The notes under the pieces were generated by a model. That model did no database searches, was not told where the DNA came from, and was given only the letters and a program-made list of their open reading frames with translations. Below are positions 31,765-42,775 of a stretch of DNA of 64,000 bases, piece after piece. Location: contig NC_039368.1 of assembly GCF_003573695.1 (NCBI RefSeq), forward strand, positions 86,208,455 through 86,272,454, read 5' to 3'. Position numbers and translations under genes: made by a program. Numbering within the stretch: the first letter of the stretch is position 1; each line of letters begins with the position of its first letter. The DNA comes from Papaver somniferum. Taxonomy: Eukaryota > Streptophyta > Magnoliopsida > Ranunculales > Papaveraceae.

Positions 31765-32843
31765 TATGTAGAACATTTGATTATTGTTTGATGACATTAT
31801 TATTATTTTTGAGTGAATGAATGAGTATTGATTGTTTTCTTGATTAAATACGCTTTATAGAATTCAAATATACTATTTATGTGTACATGTATTTGAAGTT
31901 GTCTACGGGCAAGAATCGGCCTATTCACACAGGTGATTCGCCTTGGCGCTTAGTATAGCGAGCAAGATGAGACAAGAGAAAAGAAGTTTTTTGGGAATTT
32001 GTATTTCAAAAACTACTTGTTTTTGTAATTTTTTTTTGATTCTTTTCTAAATTGTAAAAGTCGCCTTAGTATGTCTAAGATGAGATCTCAAAGAGATTAA
32101 TCATTAAGTTTGACCACCACTTAATGAAGCCTGTTATAAAGCCAGATGTGATTTTCTGTGCATGACTGGGTTTAGAAATTCAGGATAGGCGCTTTTTAGC
32201 GACTAAACTAAGATCTGTATGGTGTATGATTTTTAACGTAAGACATGCCCACTTAAGTGGGAGAACACCATAGCATACACATATTGTATGTGCTAAGTCG
32301 ACCGAAAGTGGGAGCAATGAATGATTCCCTGCTTCATTGTTGTGTGAGCCATATGATTAATATCCAATTCTTTTACCCATTTGACTTGGGTTTATGTCAT
32401 GAATATGATACTTAATGATGCTACTTTAGCATGTTTTCTAATACAATACATATTTCCGTAATATGATACATGTCTAGGAAAGTTATTAAGTTGAATTGGA
32501 TTGATATAAATTTTTTGGAAGAAAATTTGATGATACACCACGAATTGTGATTCATTGCTGGCCAGCGTTTTTCGTCTGTCGAAAATCATGAATACAATTT
32601 ATATGTGTGGGTACAATACTGCTTCTTCGAGGGATTAAGAGTATTGCAGCGGGTGTAGTCAAATTATCTGAGGTGAAAACGAGAAGTTAGTAAGTGATGT
32701 GCTTTGGTTAGTTTGATAAAAACTTAATCATCGTGCTCCTGCCATTTTTGTAATGCTCGTGAGGTCGCACACCCTATATTCAGTATGAAGAGTTTGGTAA
32801 TGTAACATGGAGAGTACTATATTATATGCGTGCAAGTGGGAGA
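31765..32843 (+). other. Copia 3' untranslated region with polypurine tract
   Basis: Non-coding sequence between the pol stop and the right LTR. AAGTGGGAGA directly before 32844 is the probable polypurine tract. An additional AGTGGGAGAACACC at about 32255 and AGTGGGAGCAATG at 32307 resemble it and may be internal duplicates. Confidence 0.65.
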
Positions 32844-33289
32844 TGTTAGTATTTGGCCGGTCAAGTTATGTACCCTGACCCATGACCAAATCCACTTATA
32901 TGCCCGTATATATTGGAACAGAATAGTTGAACGTGGGAGAATCAGTTTCTTCCATAGGTTTTGACTGAGAAGTACTTGGAGGACTTCTTCCACTTCCATG
33001 ACCGGCATATATAAGAGTATAAGTTACTCTTATCTTGGTTAAGTGAAACTGCCGCAAAATTTAGGGTTTACATAGAAAGTATCTTCTCTTCCATTACTTC
33101 TCTAGGAGACTAGGGTGTGAACAAGTAGTATATTCTCTAGTAGATTATATTCAAGGCTACACCGTAATTGAAGATCAAAGAAAGATTCAAGAGGCTTGTA
33201 ACAACAATCAATCGATCCTGGGGGTTTCAGATTTTCCGCAGGTAAGTACCTATCCGAATCCGTTTACTTTGATTCATGATTTTGTAACA
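32844..33289 (+). repeat. Copia 3' LTR
   Basis: Starts TGTTAGTATTTGG and ends TTTTGTAACA, 446 bp. It carries a 6-bp insertion (TTTGAT) near the end compared with the left LTR. Confidence 0.92.
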
Positions 33290-33835
33290 GACCAAAGTAT
33301 TTTCAATGTCTTTGATCAAATTTCAAATTTTCTTCATCTCCACTGATATCAAATTTAAGAAACCCATTCTCACAAAAATTAGTGTTCCAGTTAACTCAAA
33401 GAAGGGGATTCACTATTGGGGTATTGGTATAAACTTACTTAATGGTGAATCAAATTTCTTTTCCATCGGAAAAAATAATAATCAGGGAGACCCATGTTCA
33501 AAGAGAGCTAAACAAAGGGGATGGTAAAAAACAGAAAATCAAGAAACTAATGAAGAACAAGGAAAAAAGTACTATCTTATGCATATCAAAAAATATTATT
33601 TGGGACAATCTTAAGATTTGGATCGCAACCAGAGAAAAAAATACGAAGAGGATGAACTTAACCTGACAAACCAATGAAACCATATACAACTGAGAGAAAA
33701 TACTTGTATGGAAAGTTGTGCTACATTACCGAGGCTGGTTTCAGATCGAAAATCTCTCTAATATAGAGTGCGGGAATGTGCACCCCGGTTTTAGAGGGGT
33801 ACACGAATTTGCACTCATATCTCATTGCTAAAATA
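33290..33835. other. No gene recognised
   Basis: AT-rich spacer between the copia element and the next inverted-repeat element. Short open frames have no protein-like features. Confidence 0.35.
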
Positions 33836-35003
33836 TTTATAAAGAAACCTATTTTAGGGGTTTTAAATATTGGGTTTTGAGGGCTCGCAAGATGATAAAA
33901 TCGGGTTATGAAATAATAATCAACAAAACCCCACATCCAACTATTTTTTGTAGTGGTTAAATTACCCTCCATGAATTATAAAATTAAATTTATTACCTTC
34001 TTCTTCTCTTTTCATTCATAAATCACGATGAAGATGATGATTATAATTTTATCATGATGAAGATGATGATCATATACAAAAAACTAAAACTATTATCTTT
34101 TCCTTCTTTCATTTATAAATCATGATGAAGATAAGGATCATAAAAATACCCTATTGTTCTTCTTTCTCTCGTCTTATTCTCCGTCGCGATGAAGAAAACG
34201 ATCACAAAAGAAAAAACTAAGAAAACCCATCATTTATTTTGTCTTTTGAAAACCTCCAAATTCAAACTATAAGCTAACCTACGGTTGGGAAAATTCATAT
34301 TTCCCAACCGTAAGTACAAGTTACGGTATGCAAGTATGATATTTTCAAACCGTATGATTTTTGAACCCAACATATACAGTTTGGAGTTCTTAACTCCAAA
34401 CCGTAGATGACTTAACCGTAGACAGTGTGTACGGTTTGGTTTTCCAACCGCAGACAGCGCAAAATCGATCGAATTAGGTTTTTGAAAAAACAGTTTCAGA
34501 ACTGTCTACGGTTGGGTTTCCCAACGGTATAAAATGCGTACGGTTTGGTTTACCAACCGTAGATAGCGCGTACGGTTGGGAAACCAAACCGTACGCATTT
34601 TATACTGTTGGGAAACCCAACCGTAGACAGTCCTGAAACTGTTTTTTCAAAAACATAATTCGATCGATTTCGTCTATCCATGCATTAAAACTAATGAAAT
34701 AGGATGAATTTTTTTTATTTTTACCTTATTAAAGTCATTGCGGATGGACTAAGTGGTGTTAACCGATAATGAATTATTTTGAGAATTGATGATTAATCGA
34801 AGAAATAAGCGATGAAGGTGATGGGAAGAAGAAAATGGAAGAGTTAAACAATTTAGTTTTAAGTTTCAATATTTAATAGGTTAAGGGTATTTTAATATTT
34901 TTCTTACAAATTAGGTTCCCTTATCTTCATTGTAGGGTATTTGAATCTTTATGAGCCTTCAAAACTCTTTTTTTGGAGCCCCTATAATAGGTTTCTTTAT
35001 AAA
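33836..35003. mobile_element. MULE-like MITE with inverted ends
   Basis: TTTATAAAGAAACCTATT at the left and its reverse complement AATAGGTTTCTTTATAAA at the right end are near-perfect, and matching continues about 40 bp further with gaps (TTTTGAGGGCTC versus TTTTGAAGGCTC). Outside them TGCTAAAATA and TGCATAAATA could be a decayed 9-10 bp duplication, the size MULEs make. It encodes no protein. Near the left end are repeated CATGATGAAGATGATGA blocks and in its right half a long hairpin. Confidence 0.62.
34461..34670. repeat. Long hairpin, about 100-bp arms and 9-base loop
   Basis: Arm 1 (34461-34561) and arm 2 (34571-34670) are inverted copies with only a handful of mismatches (for instance GGTAAACC versus GGAAACC and ACGGTA versus ACTGTT in the paired strand). 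The loop is GATAGCGCG. The arms are built from shorter ACGGTTGGG and ACGGTTTGG motifs that also occur outside, at 34273-34450. A transcript from either strand would be a long near-perfect double strand, a likely small-RNA source. Confidence 0.85.
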
Positions 35004-35639
35004 CGTTGCATAAATATGTTTTCGTAGTTTGTATCTAGAAATTTGGTATCTTTCAGTAAAGCTCGTGTAAAAAGTCAAAGAATGGGACATAAAAATTACA
35101 GGCAAACTTTCGTGGTGTTTTTTTTTAATAAAGTTCGTTCGTGGTGTTTGATGTTAGAAACAAACCCGACTAATTTAGCTGCACCTCTTCTACTGTGCAG
35201 TTTCTGTTTTAGATCAGATTATCTGCTTTGTGGATTCTTCTGTAGGTGTTAGTTCTATAAATGTTTGATGCTTAATATGTTCTTCTAGATTTTCATTTAG
35301 TTAAACCTGAAATGATGGCTTCCTGTATCTTAGATTTTCATATTTCATTTATGTTATTCTATTTTCATTTAGTCTCGACCTTAATATTGGTTGAGAAGGT
35401 TAATTTATCGACTGCAATAGATCACCTCCATAATGGAGATTGAAGCGTCCTGAACTCTGAGGAGCATGTCTATATTATTGCATCAAAATGCACCTACTCT
35501 CCTGTGCACATGTTTTTTTTTTCTTTTTGTTGGAAAGGGCGCAGGTTTCTAGCATAGTGCTATCATTTGCTTGACAATCTAGAAATGCAGCTGAATCTCT
35601 CATCTTAGCCGACTCTTTCTTTGTTTTCCTTTGTACCTT
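35004..35639. other. No gene recognised
   Basis: AT-rich DNA with T runs. Pyrimidine-rich and TATTTCATTTATG-like stretches are present but no gene or boundary was identified. Confidence 0.3.
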
Positions 35640-35910
35640 GAATATCTCAGTGACTCGCTAGTCGATACCTTAAGTACCCACTAAATTGACTTAAGGTGTT
35701 TCTTAATAGTGTGAGTGAATTGTAGGGCTTGTCCTGTGTGAGTATGAGAGTCATTGTATGTACCATGAGCACGTGTGAGGTGTAAGAGAAGAAGTGAGAG
35801 TAATCCAAGTATATATACTCAGGTCCTCTGTAACATAAGAACAATCTTTCTAATTAATATCAAACCCTTAACCAATGTAGACATACGATTGTCACTGTGG
35901 TATCAGACTC
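35640..35910 (+). repeat. Probable copia-type LTR end with primer-binding site
   Basis: CTGTGGTATCAGACTC at 35893-35910 is close to the initiator-Met tRNA primer site of copia elements. It is preceded by a sequence with LTR character: a TATATATACT box near 35810, TAACATAAG and an end of the form ATTGTCA. The left LTR boundary is unclear and no partner LTR was seen in the window. It is the remnant of an older element, and the Tat element at 36597 sits about 0.7 kb inside it. Confidence 0.5.
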
Positions 35911-36591
35911 AAAAATTTCAATTTCTGAGAGTAATCGATCATAGCCCATGATTTCTTCACCAACACTACCATTATTTCGTCATCACTAATCATCCCAACC
36001 ACCATCATCATCATTAATTCATCATCCTTCTTCTGCAGTTATGATTCAGAGATTTAAAATGTTGATTCGGAAATGAAATCAACAAGGATTCATGTAAATT
36101 TGATCCGAGTTTTGCTCTTAAAAGACCAAAATCATAGATCTGAGTTCTCTGCTTCTTCAACAATGGAAATTATCATCATCTTCTTTCATTAATGGTGTTT
36201 TTAGGTAAGAATTAGGGTTTATATTTCGAATCTGATACTTCTACAACAACATAATAAGCATGTTCTAGATCTGAATTTTGGTCTCCTCAATCGTGTTTAT
36301 GGCGATTTATTATCTCCGAATTGGATTTCGGTTGGTTTTTCAACTTAATTGGATGATAAAAACGATGCTGATAATCTCTGTCTCCATTTTTTTGATTACT
36401 TCAGCTCTAATTCATGAGTTCAGTTCAAAATCAATTCATCTTCAAAATTCAATTTCATCTTCATCTTAGATTTTCATCATCAATTAGTTTTGCCTATGCT
36501 GCCTAAGGGGTTAGAGGAAGCATTCTATGTTTATTTTGGATTTGAAGATCACTGCTGGTGAAAATTGGTAGATGTTACATTGTTCGTGTTG
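35911..36591. other. Internal remnant of the older copia-type element, no coding domain
   Basis: Sequence downstream of the primer site, rich in TCATCATC and CAACA stretches like an untranslated leader. No gag or pol domain is recognisable before the Tat element interrupts it. Confidence 0.35.
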
Positions 36592-36596
36592 GTTTC
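36592..36596. repeat. Target-site duplication of the Tat element (left)
   Basis: GTTTC directly before the left LTR is repeated directly after the right LTR at 50266-50270, the usual 5-bp size for gypsy elements. Confidence 0.8.
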
Positions 36597-37540
36597 TGTG
36601 AACACGTAAATCACGAAGGCATTTATATGTTCACAAACAATATTCACACTCTAGGTACCAACTCGTGCTGATAATACAATGGCATTGATTCCTTGTCTCA
36701 AAACCTTCGGGTTTATCATAGCCTCATCTAAGAACACTGCGAGTGGCGTCTACGCAAGGGGAGATAAAGAAAACGAAGCATAAAAGTAAAACTCATGAAG
36801 CTTTAGACAAAAATAAAGTGCTGAAGTGTAAATGAGACTGGGATTTACGTGGTTCAGCACTAAGGCCTACATCCACGGGGTTGTTGTTTCACTATGTACT
36901 TGATGATTACAAAGATAGTCGAGTGACTTTGGAGTTTACATAGGTCTGTATATTGTAAAGGACTAACTTACACTCACAATATTTTCTCTCTCTCCTTCTC
37001 CCCCTGATTTTTCCGATCCCCTTACTCTTGGTGGAGAGGGGGTATTTATAGGTTTAGAGTGTGAGACCCATCTCTGAGGACCGTTGGAACCTTATCTTCT
37101 TGTGTTCTGTGTCCATCCCGCGGGGGTCTTCGTTTATTACTTCATCACGCAGAGTCGTCTTCGTTCGTTCCACGGGTTGATCGACACGTATGTTGCTCAG
37201 AGTGTTTAATGCGGGTAGTTGAGGTGTCTGCTCGTGTCAGGCAAGTGTCTTCTGCCCCTGTCACATCCATGTCAGTTCATTTTCTCTCCACCGTTGATCT
37301 TGGCTTCTTTTGGGGATGAGATAAAGTAACTCTTTGGGAGTTATCTGGTGCTCCGCAGTACATCGTGTTACCGGTACATCTTTTTAACTTCTGCCCTTAT
37401 ATTTGTTTGGGCAAAGATCCAACGTCGGTGGGATGAGTATCTTAGCTGTGGGCACATGTCATCATGCTTTGATGACTTTGTCCGCATCCTCTCCACGTAT
37501 GTTCCTATATACACGTGTTTGATGATGAAATATGTGCACA
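36597..37540 (-). repeat. Tat 3' LTR
   Basis: About 944 bp, matching 49319-50265. On the plus strand it begins TGTGAACACGTAAATC and ends ATATGTGCACA. It contains a TATTTATAGG element (near 37043) of TATA type for the minus or plus strand. Confidence 0.92.
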
Positions 37541-37565
37541 TGATTTTCCCCTTTTCTTCGGGCTT
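37541..37565 (-). promoter_or_regulatory. Polypurine tract
   Basis: On the minus strand GAAGAAAAGGGGAAAATCA lies directly before the 3' LTR, the expected position for plus-strand DNA priming. It fixes the orientation of the element. Confidence 0.75.
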
Positions 37566-37719
37566 GAGTGTTTAGTGGGAGCATTGAAGAAAACAGTCGT
37601 TACATATTCTTCCTCTCTCCTAATAACTTCTCCTAGAGACTTGGGCATGTTTCGTATTCGTGCATTAACTGCTCATTTAATGGGCACGTTTCCCATTCCT
37701 CCCTTAACTTCCTTCTCTT

Positions 37720-37765
37720 TCTTTTGAGTATATTAAGGAGGGGAGAAAAATTAATTTCATTCTCC
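37720..37765 (+). promoter_or_regulatory. Candidate promoter of the antisense gene
   Basis: GAGTATATTAAGGAGGGGAG is a TATA-like box about 620 bp before the ATG at 38350. It is followed by a pyrimidine-rich leader with repeated TTCTCTGTC and TTGTTCTTCAGCCATT units. It lies outside the LTR, so the gene could be transcribed independently of the element's own promoter. Function is inferred from position and base pattern only. Confidence 0.4.
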
Positions 37766-38349
37766 TTCGAAAATTAATTTGATTCTCTGTCATTCTTTGT
37801 TCTTCAGCCATTAAATTCTCTGTCTTTCTTTGTTCTTCAGCCATTCAATTCTTTGTCTTAGCATTTATTGCGCTCCCTTCATTGTTTCTAGTTTGTTTCG
37901 TTATCTGTCAATTTTCATTCTTTGTTCTTCGACCATTAAATCCTCTGTCTTAGCATTAATCACGCTCCCTTCTTCATTGTTACTGGTTTGTTGTCCTCTT
38001 CCTGCTGCTGTTTGTGGTGGTAAGGTTTCTTTTCTTTGTTCCTTTTGTTTTAAGCTGTGTCGGTTGTAAATTTGCTGTTGTTGATCGTATTGTAGCCTCC
38101 CATTTTTGTTGCTGTCGTCCTTGTTTGTGATGAAAAACCCTTTTCTAATGCTTGTATGCTAGTTTGCCCCTGTTCTTCGTCGAAAATCAAGGAGGCCATT
38201 GTTTTACGTGTATTGAATGGATTTTTGAGTTTGGGGTTTTTAGGGTTTCTGTGCTATGTTGAGATGGACTTCCAATTTTGTGGTTTTTGATCTTTGGTAA
38301 TGACCTTGTATTTGTTTCTAACTTGTTTATGTCGTATCTCTTCGCATCC

Positions 38350-41300
38350 ATGTCTGACCGTCCGCATCCTCCTCATCAAACTGCGGGTTCTAGTCTACCG
38401 AGATCTCCTCCGCGCAGAGAGTCTCAAATGGATCCCCGTGGTATCAGAGTTTCTTCTTCAGGGGAGAAGGCCTCTCCTCCTAGGAAAGATGGTCCTTCAA
38501 AAAATCCTTCTGGGTCTCGAAACGCTGCCGAGCGTGCGGTTTCTCGTCCTCGTGATGACGTTAGGTGTACGCAGACACCTCCTCGTGCGGTTGCTTTTGA
38601 TATTCCTCCGCTGCGTTCAGTAGTGCCTGTGAAGCACCCTCTACCTCCGCCTCCAGTACTTTCTCCCAAAGGGAAGAATACCAAAGGTTGTGTCCCAAGG
38701 ACTGAATCGTCTAAAAATCCTTCTTTGAAAAGACGAGCTTCCGAGGCTTTTGTTGGTTCGTCTGACCCCGCGGAACAGGATGAGGCTGCCCCGGTAATAC
38801 GCAGTGTTCCGGTCAGCAAGAAGAAAGTGACGTTCAAGCATATTGACCTTGAAGTTTTCAAAGAAAAGCATGAGCTTCAAGCCTTCGAGGTTCGTTTCTA
38901 TTCCCCTGAAGATGATATTACTTATGAGCTCCTCTCGAAGTATCAGTTTGACGAGTTCCATCTGTTGACTACGGTTGGAGCTTTCGAGGCGGGTCTTATG
39001 CTGCCGTTATACAAGTCTGGCGACTCCTTCTATTACGATGTGCTTGCTGGTCATGAAGGCTCTTCTACCAATACTCACAGCCGTTCCGTGTCGAAATTAT
39101 CGGGGAATTATCTCCGTCCACTGAAGGAGTGTTATCTGCGGAGTAAGGGGCAGACGACGATGACCTGTTACGTTCCAAATCCCGCGGAGAGGGAATGGTA
39201 CACTCCTGAAAACTTCAACAACTCTTTTGGCGATTACGTCAATAGTAGGAATCGTAAGCCGTGGAGTGTTAGCCTTCGGAATTTTGCTGCTCCTCGGGGT
39301 GAGATTCGTCTGTTAAGTGAGGTCAGGCGATGCTAAACTGAAGTATGTTCCGGGCACCGAGGGGTCTAGTCAGCGGAAACTTTTTCCGGCCCGTGAGAGG
39401 ATCAAGCGTGACCATGACTACGAGTGGCACGCTACTGTGATCGAAGTCGTTGGTCCTTGGGCGTACGGTTGGATTCCCGGTCCACGCGGTTGGCGTCCTT
39501 TTGGGAGTAGCAAGCCACGTGAATCTCCTCCGGCTCGTTATGGAGATTTCTGTCCCTGGCGTTTAAACTTCGCAGATATGAACTTTCCTTATGCCCTCGA
39601 CGTCGTTGAAGGAGACGAGGAGGAAGGTTCTGGTGCCATACTTCCACCGAAGAGTGCCACTACTGCTAAGGTATGGTTATATCAGTTTCTGGCCGCGCTC
39701 GGTCGAAAAGTAACTCTGTGGAAAGTAACTGTTCGGGAAGTAACTCTGTGGAACATGTGTTGGTTTGCAGGCTTCGAAGAAGAAAAAGATTGGGCCGAAG
39801 CAGTCTTCTACAATTGTGATGGGTGAGGCTGAGGTTCATGAAGAAGTTACCAGTCCGGTAAACGAAGAGTTTGCCGAGGATGAGATTTATGATGGGGAAG
39901 AACGTACTGATACTTCCCCCCCTAATGTTGAGGATATTGGTGCGGGTTTTGAAGGGGATGGAGGAAATAATGCCGCGGTGGATGATGGCAGTGTTCTCGC
40001 AGATATGTCAGTCCCTGCTGGTGATGCTGCGGGAACTCTCCCCACCATGTCTCAAAAATTCTCGTTTGACCGGGTTTATTCCGCAGGGGGATCTCCTTGA
40101 CGATGCTCTTGATTTTCCTGAAGACTTATCTCTACTTTCCCCCAATGATGATTGGGATGTGCTCGGGGAATCTGGTAAGGACGACGCTGCTGCACAGGAC
40201 GGGGGCGCGGGTGATCACGATGTGCGTGTTGATGCCGAAACTTGTGTTGATGAGGCAATATCATCCAAGGGGAAGTCCGTGGTTGATTCGCCTTCTGAGG
40301 ATTTCCCTCATTCGCTGACTTTTGAGGGTGAGGACGCCATAATGGATTGGCTTAAGAAAAAGGGTTTGATATTTGTCCCTCATCCTGCCCCTGTGATTGC
40401 TGGTGAAAAGGATTCCGATGCTTATACCCGTCGGATGATGGAACTCTCGTCCAAGGCGCGGGTATCCGAGATGTGGGGAAATTTTTTTAGTGTTCCCGAA
40501 GCTGCCCTTGTACCGGAGCCTCCTACTTCTGTCGAGGATATGATGGCCATAGTTGACGGTTACCAGTATGGTTTTCCTCAGCAGCGTGTCTTGGAGGTAA
40601 GTCTTCGTTCATATCTCTTCGTGACGATTGAATCCTTCGGTGTAATAATGTTTGCCGTTTTTATGTGTAGATGATGAGGAGTGAGCATTGTAACCATGTT
40701 CTGTATCAATTCTTCAAGGCGAAAACTTTGAAGCTGGAGGCTAAGCTTCGTCACAGAGAAAAGGAACTATCTGCGGCTGAGGTAGAAATAGAAGAACTGA
40801 AGAGGAGCCTTAAAGAGAAAGAAAGGCTGGGTGAAGCGGAGGCTGGGCTTCGTTCAGAGCTTACTGTCGTTCGTGCTGAGTTAGAGCAAACTCGCGGCCA
40901 AGTTTCAACTTTCACAGGTTTGATTCTTTTTCTCTTTTACCCTCGCAGTGCGTCGTAATTCCTCTATTCCTTAGTTGTTCTGGCTGAGTCTCCCCACCCT
41001 ATCTCCAGTGGGTGGCGTCCCCGAGTTGATATGGCTTCAAAACGAAAGGGCACGGCAAAAATCTCGTATCAAGGAGCTGGTCGAGAAAATTAAGAGTGAA
41101 GCCAAAAAGTGGGACGCGCGGGCTGAGGTATGGCGCGAAAGGCATGTTCAAATGGTTGATATGCAGAATCAGTATAACCATGACCGTACTTTGTTCAATG
41201 GTACGCTGCTGTGGACAAGTGAGAATCTGCGAGAATCCCGTGAGCGATTTTCGTTGTTGGCGTCTAGGATACATCTTCTGGAAGAGGAACTACAAAAGGC

Positions 41301-42103
41301 TCGCTCCCTTCCTTTTCCTGGAGTTGATGAGAGCATGCTGAGTCTTACCAGAGAACGGGACGTTGCCCGAGCCGAAGTTTGGGCTCTAAGCAAGGCCCTT
41401 GCTGCGTCTCGCGCGTTTGGCTGAGTCTGAGAGAAATCTTGAAGTATGTATGTACATACTTGGCAAAGGTGTATCAGAGATAAACAACGAGGTCAACCAT
41501 CTTCGTCACATGGATTCGATGAAGCAGGTAGAACTATATGCCAGTCAATTTACTCTCACCAACCTTCAACTAGATTATAAGAAATTATCCGCGGAATATG
41601 ACCATCTTGATGAAGCGCGAGATGCGGTTGTTAATGAGTATGAAGAGGCTTCGGCTTGTGTCGAAGGTATAACTCTATTTCATCGAGTGTGATTGTGTCT
41701 TTACTGTGCTAACTCCCTTGTGTTGTCTTTTTCAGAGCTCGAGGGACAACTCCGCGTTGCAAATGAAAAGTTTGAAAAGGCTCAATCTTCCTTAACGCAG
41801 CAGGAAGAACAGACTAATCATTTTAAGAGTTTGGCGGCGTCCCGAGAAGAGGCCGTTGGTGCAGCTTCTAAAGAAGTGAATCGTCTGTCTTCGTTGTTAT
41901 CCCAAGCCCAAAAGCGGACGACAGTTATTATGCATAAGTCTCGGTGTCAATTGGCTGAGGAGACAAACAAGATGCTGGAGAAGATTGAGCTTGGCCTTAA
42001 GACCGAGCATGGTCTTGTGAAAAGCTATCCGCGTCGCCAGTGCCTGCTTCCCTGCCTGGCTCTTCGGGACCCTCATCTGGTGGGAGCGGCATCTTCTAAG
42101 TAG
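38350..42103 (+). CDS. Antisense accessory gene of the Tat element (spliced, coiled-coil protein, frameshifted)
   Basis: Plus-strand gene, opposite to gag-pol. The frame begins with MSDRPHPPHQ (ATG 38350; an in-frame ATG lies at 38278) in a Pro/Ser/Arg-rich region with several basic patches. A globular region around 38850-39660 follows, with FYSPEDDITYELLSKYQF and EWHATVIEVVGPWAYGW. The downstream part is acidic (about 39790-40100) and then long heptad-like coiled coils (40680-40910, 41030-41440, 41480-41670, 41735-42000). Introns with GT-AG ends fit at 39673-39770, 40595-40671, 40919 to about 41015, 41444-41478 and 41668-41733. One-base shifts near 39310, 40085 and 41400 break the frame. The architecture (basic disordered N-terminus, coiled-coil C-terminus) recalls the extra open reading frames reported in Tat-lineage elements, some of them antisense. 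Function unknown. Confidence 0.7.
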
Positions 42104-42775
42104 AGACCGCGACATCATTATCCTTCCGTTCAGATTCCTTGTAAATTTTTGGTGTAAAGAGAATATTTTTGGTGTGTATTCCTTGTAAATTTTTGATGTG
42201 TATATTTACAATCCATGGCCTTTCCGCCTTTTGTAACCAACCTTTATGAAATGGATCATTTTTTTGATATACCTGCAATATCAGTTTGTTGTTTTATTTT
42301 AGTCATTGTGATGAAAGACGCTAAAAATAAAAGAGGATTTTAAGTGTTTGGGTGCGATACCGAAGGGAGGTACCTTCGTGATCGGCTTGAGACCTGTCAC
42401 CCCGCTGGCGAACCCTTGGCCAGAGGATTCCCAGACGGTGGGGGCCGAGGCAACGTTCTAGGATACGGGGTTAAAAAATTTACATACACCCATTCCGTCG
42501 ACCCGTTGCCTTAAGATTGGTTGGGTATCTCTTTCTGCTGGGTGCCTCCCCCCTGGTCTTACACTTATGGACACTGATGGGGGAGCCCTGAGAGATTGTA
42601 GATTAACTACTTTCCCCAATATTGTTGATAAGTTGATTTCTTGAATTTTTAGGAAAGATTTTTTGATTGATAGGTTGAGGCCTGCAATCCCTCGTCCAGA
42701 GATAGAAACATGTAGAGCGGTCACGCTGCCTTCTTTTTCTGGTACTCTTCACGCAGATGCAAAGCTGCGTTGCTC
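42104..42775. other. Spacer between the antisense gene and integrase
   Basis: The 3' ends of two convergent transcription units face each other here. A GC-richer patch (42345-42480) contains CGAAGGGAGGTACCTTCG, which folds back. It is probably 3' untranslated region of both units; no gene is seen. Confidence 0.45.

Larger units (their letters stand above)
26120..33289 (+). mobile_element. Ty1/copia LTR retrotransposon, full length but mutated
   Basis: Two LTRs bracket gag, protease, integrase, reverse transcriptase and RNase H in copia order on the plus strand. The LTRs differ by about 14 substitutions and a 6-bp indel over 440 bp, near 3% by eye. The flanking 5-mers (ACACC left, GACCA right) do not match, so either the duplication has decayed or the two ends come from different insertions. 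At least two frameshifts and two stops interrupt gag-pol. Confidence 0.92.

Noticed and set aside
38424..38961. Minus-strand frames opposite the antisense gene
   Set aside because: They are complements of a Pro/Ser/Arg-rich coding region and would lie in the Tat 3' region without any known domain.
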